Origin: Parvularcula sp963922235
GTDB lineage: Bacteria > Pseudomonadota > Alphaproteobacteria > Caulobacterales > Parvularculaceae
Length of the DNA: 23,509 bases
NCBI GenBank assembly: GCA_963922235.1
Contig: CAWUIJ010000032.1
Location: 1 to 23,509 of the forward strand
Reading direction: 5' to 3'
Positions 8,343-13,916 of this stretch are shown one piece after another. The notes below the pieces were generated by a model. It was not told the DNA's origin. It was given only the letters and a program-made list of their open reading frames with translations, and did not search any database. Each line of letters starts with the position of its first letter. Within the stretch, counting starts at the first letter, position 1. Both the position numbers and the translations under genes were made by a program.

Positions 8343-8525
8343 TCAGCGTTTGCTGTCTGGTGTCCGCGATGTGGGTTTCCACGTCGCCCCAGGGGTGGTC
8401 GTCGGCGGTAGCGGTTTATTGTCCGGGACCGTCGCGTAGTTGGGACGCCGACCGCCGCGCGGACCGACCTCCTGGAAGATGCCGCCGTTGCGGCCGGTGC
8501 CCGTGCCAGGCTTTTTTCCAGCCAT
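8343..8525 (-). CDS. 60-aa small basic protein, first gene of the CBASS-like operon
   Basis: The product begins MAGKKPGTGTGRNGGIF and continues with EVGPRGGRRPNYATV, DNKPLPPTTTPG and a TPDSKR tail. It is small, basic, rich in Gly, Pro and Thr, and without membrane segments. This looks like a conserved small family I have seen as uncharacterised proteins in other bacteria (possibly YjzC-like), but I cannot name it firmly. ATG 8525 is preferred over 8540 because GGAG sits nine bases upstream of it, while 8540 has none. It is the promoter-proximal gene of a minus-strand run followed by the 45-aa gene, the patatin phospholipase, the CD-NTase and the two-TM gene. Operon position suggests a role in the same system, such as holding the phospholipase inactive or sensing infection; this is inference. 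Confidence 0.68.
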   Translation of the reverse strand: MAGKKPGTGTGRNGGIFQEVGPRGGRRPNYATVPDNKPLPPTTTPGATWKPTSRTPDSKR

Positions 8526-8540
8526 GATTTCATTCTCCAT

Positions 8541-8700
8541 TTTTCGAATGGGCCCATCGGCCCTGGAGCTTGGCTAGGACGATTCGCCAAAAAACGTCAA
8601 CACCACAAACAACAAATAGTTGCACATACAAACATGTTTTACCAGAGCCAGGAGTGTTTGCGACGTTGACAATTGCCGCGGGCACCTGGATACGGTCTGG
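8541..8700. promoter_or_regulatory. divergent control region between the CBASS-like and XRE-ImmA-exonuclease operons
   Basis: This 160-base region separates two divergent operons. It holds a perfect palindrome AAACATGTTT (8630-8639), an inverted repeat CAAC-N5-GTTG (8610-8622) and a GGGCC-N4-GGCCC repeat (8550-8563). A consensus-quality -35 box TTGACA sits at 8666-8671 on the plus strand; 17 bases later is GATACG, a poor -10. That spacing would put the transcript start at about the XRE ATG (8701), implying a nearly leaderless mRNA. On the minus strand a TTGACG precedes the small-protein gene, without a clear -10. The palindromes are candidate operators for the XRE protein encoded next door. 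The promoter calls are by eye only. Confidence 0.4.
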
Positions 8701-9060
8701 ATGGCGAGACACTTTGTGTATGGAAAGGTCGGAGCCGCTTTGATGCGGCGTCGAAAAGACCAAAAGAAAACGCAGAGCGAAATTGCGGCTGCGGCGGGAC
8801 TATCGCGGCCTTCACTGGCCAATATTGAGGCGGGCCGACAGACGCTGACGCTGCACCAGCTTTATCGACTGGCTTCAGTGTTGGGTGTGGGCGATGTACG
8901 CTTGCTGCTTCCACCAAGCCTGGAGACCGAGGCCGCCGACGGGAAGGAAACCGACATGATTAACGATGATATTGAAATTCAGCCTACAGATGGAATATCT
9001 GGGGCGCTCAAAGAGCGACTCCGTAGCGTCGTCGGCGACACGCTTCGGAAAAGCAAATGA
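8701..9060 (+). CDS. XRE-family helix-turn-helix regulator
   Basis: From ATG 8701 the protein is 119 aa. Residues about 10-65 form an XRE domain: VGAALMRRRKDQKKT, then QSEIAAAAGLSRPSLANIEAG with the recognition helix SRPSLANIE, and LHQLYRLASVLGV. The C-terminal half is acidic and probably a linker for a partner. I prefer 8701 because the first helix of the fold (YGKVGAALMRRR) must be included; the inner ATG at 8743 has a GGAG but would cut into it, and the frame open back to 8620 lacks a start signal. It overlaps the next gene by four bases (ATGA). XRE plus ImmA pairs in mobile elements are repressor and anti-repressor protease, the protease cutting the repressor on stress. The likely target is its own operon and perhaps the divergent CBASS-like one. 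Confidence 0.88.
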   Translation: MARHFVYGKVGAALMRRRKDQKKTQSEIAAAAGLSRPSLANIEAGRQTLTLHQLYRLASVLGVGDVRLLLPPSLETEAADGKETDMINDDIEIQPTDGISGALKERLRSVVGDTLRKSK

Positions 9061-9563
9061 CCACAGCCGAACAAGCGAGGAGCCAGGCGCGCGATCTACT
9101 GAGCCGGATGGAGGTCAAAAGAGTACCAACGCCGTTGCCGAAGATTGCCCGCGCGTTGAAAATCGAAGTCGAGTATACCCCGCTTGACGACGAGTTATCA
9201 GGGATGGCGTTCATCAAGCACGGCCGACGATTCGCGTGGATCAACGCGCTCCATCATCCCAATCGACAGCGCTTTTCTCTAGCTCATGAGATCGGCCATC
9301 ACATGCTTCATGAAGACCTTTTGAAACAGGGTGTGCATGTGGATAAGGGTATCCTCAGACGCGACAAGTTATCGTCGCAAGGGACTGATGACCTCGAAGT
9401 CCAGGCCAATGCATTTGCATCTGAACTTCTGATGCCTACGGATCACGTGGAAGCGGCCCTGCCGATGAATTTTGACCTCGACAACATTGAGCATATTAAT
9501 CAGCTTGCTGATAAGTTTTGGGTGAGCCTTGCAGCTATGCAGTATCGGCTGATGAGGTCGTGA
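9057..9563 (+). CDS. ImmA/IrrE-family zinc metalloprotease
   Basis: The 168-aa product has the ImmA/IrrE active-site helix H77-E-I-G-H81 in SLAHEIGHHMLHE and the family's second helix DDLEVQANAFASELLMP, whose E114 is the expected third zinc ligand. It is therefore an intact gluzincin-like peptidase. Proteins of this family cleave XRE repressors (ImmA on ImmR in ICEBs1; IrrE/PprI on DdrO in Deinococcus). The four-base ATGA overlap with the XRE gene marks them as a pair. The exonuclease gene follows after six bases, so the protease and repressor probably govern when the exonuclease is made. Length is typical. The trigger cannot be read from sequence. Confidence 0.93.
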   Translation: MTTAEQARSQARDLLSRMEVKRVPTPLPKIARALKIEVEYTPLDDELSGMAFIKHGRRFAWINALHHPNRQRFSLAHEIGHHMLHEDLLKQGVHVDKGILRRDKLSSQGTDDLEVQANAFASELLMPTDHVEAALPMNFDLDNIEHINQLADKFWVSLAAMQYRLMRS

Positions 9564-9569
9564 CCGAGC

Positions 9570-10952
9570 ATGGGTTTCGTCTTTTACGATCTGGAGACGA
9601 CGGGGCTTGATCCAAAGTTCGACCAGATACTGGAGCTAGCGGCCATCCACACAGATGGTGAGTTTCGAGAACTTGATCGCCTGCATGCCAAATGCCGACT
9701 AAGGCCGCATATCATCCCGTCGATCAAAGCGCTCTCCATCAACGGTTTTTCAATAGAGAGGTGTACTGACGACCAACTTCCCTCGCACTATGAAATGATG
9801 CGTACGGTGAACGAGACATTCCTGCGTTGGTCGCCGTCGATATTTGTCGGTTGGAACTCTATAAGCTTTGATGAGGAGTTTCTGCGCTTCGCCTTGTACC
9901 AGAGCCTCACAGAGTCTTTTCTCACGAGTTGCCACGGGAATGCACGGCTTGATCTGATGTGGGCCGCAGGGGCGATCTCGAGGTTTTCGCCTGATGCGCT
10001 GAGGCCTGCGTTCACGGACAAAGGTAACCTTAGCCTTGCATTGGAACGAGTAGCTGCGGCGAACGGTGTGTCGGAGCACCGGGCGCACGATGCCATCTCT
10101 GATACAGAGGCAATGGTTCAGCTTGCCGGATCGATGCGGAGCAATGCCCCGATCGTTTGGTCACAAGCGCTGCGCATGTCGAAAAAGTTCAATGCGCGCA
10201 CGGTTCTCGAAACGGGCGACCCGTTCGTGCTGACAGAAGTGTTTTCGGGGCGCATCGATCAGTACGTTGTTGTTCCGCTTAGACCTGATCCCGCCGATAC
10301 AACTGGGAACCGGTGGATCTGTGCTGACCTTGATCGAGATTTTTCGCAGTTTGCCGATATGTCGGACGCAGAAGCTGAAGAGTGGCTAACGACATCACCC
10401 CGGCCGTTACGCTCGGTCAAAGTCAATCGGAGTCCGATGATCTTGCCATTGGAGGAGCTCGACGAGTTCAATGGTATCGATATGGAGGACTATATCGATC
10501 GGTCTATTGCGATCCGCGATACTTGCGAGACGGACGGCCGCGCTGTGGCTCTATTTTCAGCTGCGACGCAGTCTATTTTTGAGAACTCTGAGCTTGAGCA
10601 GCAGCTCTATGAAGGCTGGTGCGATGAAAGCCAGTGGCAACTCATCAACAAGTTTCATGAATTACCGTGGGCTGAGCGCCTGGACCATATCAAGAGAATA
10701 CCCGACCGACGGTATCAGCGGCTCGGCCTTCGTCTGATCGCTGAGCACGCGGCGCAGGTCTTGGATGACGACACTCGGGCGAGGTTGGACCAATGGATCA
10801 AAAGCCGATTTGATACCGATTTGACGTCGAGCGTCTGGCGAACAAAGCTGAGCGCAAAACAGGAGGCACATGGTTTTCGATTAGAACATCCGGATACGGA
10901 CTACCGAGAGCTATGCGCATCCTATAGCCGGTTTATCGAAAGCTTGCCGTGA
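9570..10952 (+). CDS. SbcB-like exonuclease I, DEDDh 3'-5' exonuclease
   Basis: The 460-aa protein carries the whole DEDDh active site: D7 and E9 in FYDLETTGLDP, D101 in GWNSISFDEEFLRFA, and H173 and D178 in EHRAHDAISDTEAM. The order, the spacing (H to D five residues) and the total length match exonuclease I, which digests single-stranded DNA from the 3' end, rather than the shorter DnaQ proofreading domains. The part after about residue 200, with a PLRPDPADTTGNRWICADLDRD-like segment, fits the SH3-like and C-terminal domains of SbcB, though at low similarity. It is the third gene of the XRE-ImmA operon, six bases after the protease stop, with GAGG upstream of ATG 9570. A chromosomal housekeeping sbcB is not normally found in this setting, so an accessory role in defence or recombination is likely. 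The retron-like RT gene converges on its end 44 bases away. Confidence 0.92.
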   Translation: MGFVFYDLETTGLDPKFDQILELAAIHTDGEFRELDRLHAKCRLRPHIIPSIKALSINGFSIERCTDDQLPSHYEMMRTVNETFLRWSPSIFVGWNSISFDEEFLRFALYQSLTESFLTSCHGNARLDLMWAAGAISRFSPDALRPAFTDKGNLSLALERVAAANGVSEHRAHDAISDTEAMVQLAGSMRSNAPIVWSQALRMSKKFNARTVLETGDPFVLTEVFSGRIDQYVVVPLRPDPADTTGNRWICADLDRDFSQFADMSDAEAEEWLTTSPRPLRSVKVNRSPMILPLEELDEFNGIDMEDYIDRSIAIRDTCETDGRAVALFSAATQSIFENSELEQQLYEGWCDESQWQLINKFHELPWAERLDHIKRIPDRRYQRLGLRLIAEHAAQVLDDDTRARLDQWIKSRFDTDLTSSVWRTKLSAKQEAHGFRLEHPDTDYRELCASYSRFIESLP

Positions 10953-10996
10953 GTGGACTTCATAAAGGACAGCGAGGGGATTCTCAACAATAACGG

Positions 10997-12145
10997 CTAG
11001 GGCCATCTTACAGTCTGGAAGATTGTAGTCTGCTTCTCAGCATAAGCACGGTCAATGCCCTTAGCGAAAGCGAGCAATCCCTGGATATGATTGCGGAGGG
11101 CGTATACGGACCCAGCCCCTTGCGCGGCTGCATGCATTGCTGGCCCAACGTCAGGATGGGTTAGAAAATAGAGGTGCCGACGCATTGTAGCCTTGAAGTC
11201 GCGGGTCAATCTCGGCCGGTCGGTATCGACGCCGAGCCCAAGGACGATTTTTCGTGAGCCGGGCGATACGATTTGGGTTTTTGAAAGGTGGGGAGAGAAC
11301 CCGTATCGACCGATCTTGGCGTAGACGTTGCCGATCAATATGCGAGCATCGTGGCGTCCGAAGTCTGTTCGTTTCGTGGAAAAGGTGAGATCGTCAGCAT
11401 ACCGCGTATAAATTGCGCCGCAATCGCCAGCAAGAGCCCGCAGGTCGACGTCCAACGAACGGACAACCAAATTGCTTAAGCGGGGGCTTGTTGGCGTCCC
11501 TTGGGGTAGGTAGCCCTGCTGACGTTGGCTGTAAGCAGGGATTTCGGTCCATTGATTGCTCCGTACTCGCCAACGCCCCTTGAGATCACCCCGGTTCCTG
11601 ACACGTGTACAAAGCCGGGCCATTTCGAAGGCGATGAGCGGCTGGTAACCGAGCTCTAGGAAAACCTGATAGACTTGTTGCTCTGTGATTGATTCGAAGA
11701 ACGATTTAATGTCGAGCTTGATAATCCACCGCGCGCCGCAGTGATGGCGCGCAGCTTCGAGTATTGAACTGCCACTTACGAAGGCGACACTTGCTTCGTC
11801 GGGAGAGCAACTCGCAAGGATTTGCCTGTCGATGAACGTCTGCGCACGCTTCAGCGGCTCTTTTGGTACTGAGATTATGCGATAGCGGAGCTCCTCCCCG
11901 GGGAGTGGCCTTTTCCTTATACAGAACAATCGATAGGGGTCGTTTGTTCGCTCCACGGCTTCGCGAAGAACACCGTAAGGAGCGCCCGAAAGGTGAGCGA
12001 GATGATTCAGTGAGAAGATTGGCGGGAGGGCGGGCGAAACTCGTCGCAATTGGTCAGCCGTTTTGACCGCATGATCGAGCACGTCCCCGTCGATATTCCG
12101 GGCTTGGCCTTCGGCGCGGAAGAGTTGAGATCGCCAGATCGGCAT
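10997..12145 (-). CDS. retron-like reverse transcriptase
   Basis: The 382-aa protein has all the catalytic RT blocks: KLDIKSFFESI (residues 143-153), LPQGTPTSPRLSN (213-225) and YTRYADDLTFS with YADD at 249-252. The N-terminal FCIRKR, RIISVPKEPLKRAQ pattern and the SPRLSN ending are typical of retron RTs. Two retron hallmarks are altered: the region-X NAxxH appears as AARHH (131-135), and the VTG motif appears as VLG (301-303). Residues 1-40 are an extension ahead of the usual RT start. A retron RT makes msDNA from a partner ncRNA, and the RNA-DNA-protein complex restrains a toxic effector. The ATG directly follows an in-frame TAA, has no good ribosome site, and is preceded by a CACCC-TTC-GGGTG hairpin (12155-12167), so translation may be coupled to the upstream genes. 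Confidence 0.92.
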   Translation of the reverse strand: MPIWRSQLFRAEGQARNIDGDVLDHAVKTADQLRRVSPALPPIFSLNHLAHLSGAPYGVLREAVERTNDPYRLFCIRKRPLPGEELRYRIISVPKEPLKRAQTFIDRQILASCSPDEASVAFVSGSSILEAARHHCGARWIIKLDIKSFFESITEQQVYQVFLELGYQPLIAFEMARLCTRVRNRGDLKGRWRVRSNQWTEIPAYSQRQQGYLPQGTPTSPRLSNLVVRSLDVDLRALAGDCGAIYTRYADDLTFSTKRTDFGRHDARILIGNVYAKIGRYGFSPHLSKTQIVSPGSRKIVLGLGVDTDRPRLTRDFKATMRRHLYFLTHPDVGPAMHAAAQGAGSVYALRNHIQGLLAFAKGIDRAYAEKQTTIFQTVRWP

Positions 12146-12328
12146 TTACTTTGGCACCCGAAGGGTGGGTGGGATCGGACCGGCAAGGAAGACATCGCCC
12201 CGTAGGTCGGTTCGATCCAAGTCAGGCGCCGAAGCGAGCTTACTCGAAGGGCCACAGAGTCTGCGCCCCAAAACCCCTGGCCGTAAAGGCCGTTGGTCGG
12301 TGGCTGGTAGCTCAATGTCCAGCCTCAT
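12146..12328 (-). CDS. 60-codon open stretch filling the gap between effector and RT, uncertain gene
   Basis: An ATG follows the upstream gene's TAG with no gap, and the TAA is followed with no gap by the RT's ATG. All three frames are the same, so effector, this stretch and RT are separated only by single stop codons. The product would be 60 aa, rich in Pro, Arg and Leu; near its end is DVFLAGP, which recalls the first strand and loop of nucleoside 2-deoxyribosyltransferase-like proteins, though so short a match can be chance. There is no ribosome site. The DNA also contains an 11-bp interrupted stem (12172-12182 with 12208-12218). It may be a coupled small gene, a remnant of a fusion, or simply RNA that forms part of the retron transcript. 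Confidence that it is translated is low. Confidence 0.35.
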   Translation of the reverse strand: MRLDIELPATDQRPLRPGVLGRRLCGPSSKLASAPDLDRTDLRGDVFLAGPIPPTLRVPK

Positions 12329-13585
12329 CTAAACGCGGCCCGGCGATCTCAACATCTGAGGATAGTAAAACGTTTTGTCTGTGGAGGAAATGGAATGTGA
12401 GGGCCTGCTACGCGCCTTTCGCAAGTAAGCGAATTCCTTGAATGCACCATCGGTGAGCCTGAGGTCGTCATCGATGAAGCCGGCGCGAAGGCAACGCCGG
12501 ATCGCTAGCTCCACGTGGGCTACTGAAAGACCCGTACGAGCAGAAACCGCGGTGGCGGTTCGAGGCCGTCGGCGCAATGCTGCAAGAACGAGGATTGTTT
12601 GCTTGGTGATTGCGTCAGCTCTGGTAATAGCTGCGGAGCTAGCGAGGCCCTGTTGACGCAGCTCGCTGAGGGCCGCTGCTAAGTCGACGGCGGAATTGGT
12701 TTCGACGCCTGTCTCCCATCGTGCCGTAGAACGGCCTTCGAACAAGGGGCGCCAATTTTTCGTCTTAGTGTGAAGCAGGAGCGGTGTGTTGTTCGGCGCG
12801 CCGTGCGCGAAGACCATCAGTGCGCCCGCATTTCCATATCCGAGTGCGGTATGCGGATGGCGTGGCCGCTTTGGGCAATAAGCCTCGCATAACTGTACAA
12901 GCGCCCCGCGCGATTGGGCGCTAAGGCCACTAATCGTAGGACAACCCTTGGCGACGGAGACCATCGGAGCCGTCGGATGGGCTTGGACCATTCCAATGCC
13001 CTCGCTGGTTCCAGAGAACGCAACCACCTCGAACGATATTCTCTTATAGGATGCCCAGCTTGCTATGGTGGGTGTCCGCCATGCCGCCTCAAGATAGCGG
13101 CAGGCTCGGTCTCCACTACCGATGAAGTCGGTCACCAAAACGAAGCGATTTGGTCGACTATTCCTAAGTGCCGTCATGCTGGGATGATCGAGGAAAGGTG
13201 AACCGCTTTCTCGAGAGAGGCTTGTAATCAGTGTGCCAACGATGCCCTCGCTTCCCGTTTCATGTGCGTAGAGTCGTTCTGACTCAACCGGTCGTGGACC
13301 AATGCCTTCAGCCCGACGAACTCTTCTCCGTCCGTGTTTGTAGAGGGGAAACGGCACCCCGGCTCGACCTTTTAGATGTCGTTCTGCATATAGGGCGACC
13401 TCGCCACCACCGGCCGCCTGACGTTCTCGCAATTTGGCGATGAGCTGATTGCGAATTTCATCCGCGGAGATGAAGTCTATGTGGTCTAGAAGCAGCTGTG
13501 CCGTCGCTACGTCAACGGACGCAAACTGAGCAAGCCAAGCTCTTACTTGGGGTGAACCAGGATCAACAGCCATTGATCTTCTCAT
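12329..13585 (-). CDS. PRTase-fold plus winged-helix protein, retron effector candidate
   Basis: The 418-aa product has a helical N-terminal part (about 1-60), a central phosphoribosyltransferase-like fold marked by RFVLVTDFIGSGDRACRYL (147-165), the form of the PRPP-binding loop, and a C-terminal winged helix (about 325-390: TKQTILVLAALRRRP, TATAVSARTGLSVAHVELAIRRCLRAG). From memory of retron classification, PRTase plus wHTH proteins mark type III retrons; this is a recollection, not a search result. The RT lies downstream on the same strand. Presumably the RT-msDNA complex holds this protein inactive until phage interferes, after which it would act on nucleotides or nucleic acid. That biochemistry is inference. 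The start may be 13585 or 13573 (MAVDP); neither has a strong ribosome site. No transmembrane segment or signal peptide is seen. Confidence 0.78.
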   Translation of the reverse strand: MRRSMAVDPGSPQVRAWLAQFASVDVATAQLLLDHIDFISADEIRNQLIAKLRERQAAGGGEVALYAERHLKGRAGVPFPLYKHGRRRVRRAEGIGPRPVESERLYAHETGSEGIVGTLITSLSRESGSPFLDHPSMTALRNSRPNRFVLVTDFIGSGDRACRYLEAAWRTPTIASWASYKRISFEVVAFSGTSEGIGMVQAHPTAPMVSVAKGCPTISGLSAQSRGALVQLCEAYCPKRPRHPHTALGYGNAGALMVFAHGAPNNTPLLLHTKTKNWRPLFEGRSTARWETGVETNSAVDLAAALSELRQQGLASSAAITRADAITKQTILVLAALRRRPRTATAVSARTGLSVAHVELAIRRCLRAGFIDDDLRLTDGAFKEFAYLRKARSRPSHSISSTDKTFYYPQMLRSPGRV

Positions 13586-13593
13586 GGAATTTT

Positions 13594-13829
13594 GAACACC
13601 CTAACCTGATTCGACTTGCCTAAGGTCGTTGTTCCGGTGCGGGTGTTGATGGGCGATGCAAGGGCTTTAGGTCTCAAGTCCTCATGAAGGAGGAGATTGT
13701 ACCCCGGGAGGCGAAAGGGGCCACGGTGAGGCTGGGGCGACGGCTTCTCAATACACAGTGTAACCGCCCTCTTGGTACTGTTCACTGCGGATAGCGTCCT
13801 GCCGAAGCTATCCGCACCGGAATGTGTTC
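13594..13829 (-). ncRNA. candidate retron msr-msd ncRNA region
   Basis: This is the core of the one long non-coding stretch (13586-13916), directly ahead of the retron effector gene. On the minus strand, in order, it shows: GAACAC (13824-13829), complementary to GTGTTC (13594-13599) at the other end, in the place of the a1/a2 arms; a perfect 10-bp hairpin with an 11-base loop (arms 13807-13816 and 13786-13795); a shorter GC stem within 13735-13769; and a long stem of 6+5 bp with a 3-base bulge (13667-13680 with 13613-13623) enclosing 43 bases, which could be the msd. None is followed by a T run. The order a1, msr hairpins, msd stem, a2 fits retrons, but the outer arm is only 6 bp and no priming G is proven. 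Confidence 0.42.
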
Positions 13830-13916
13830 CTAGATCGGCGAGTGATGAAAAACGTCCGGGAAATGCCGACCGGCACTCCAGTTTCCTCAATGTTCCTTTT
13901 TGTGCCATTCCTGCCA

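Noticed and set aside
12205..12218. A string GGTCGGTTCGATCC that resembles the T-arm of a tRNA.
   Set aside because: The flanks do not pair as a T stem, and no acceptor, D or anticodon arm can be placed around it.
13786..13816. The perfect 10-bp hairpin taken as a rho-independent terminator of the DUF2779 gene.
   Set aside because: There is no T run after it on the minus strand (or on the plus strand), and it lies about 100 bases past the stop amid other stems.
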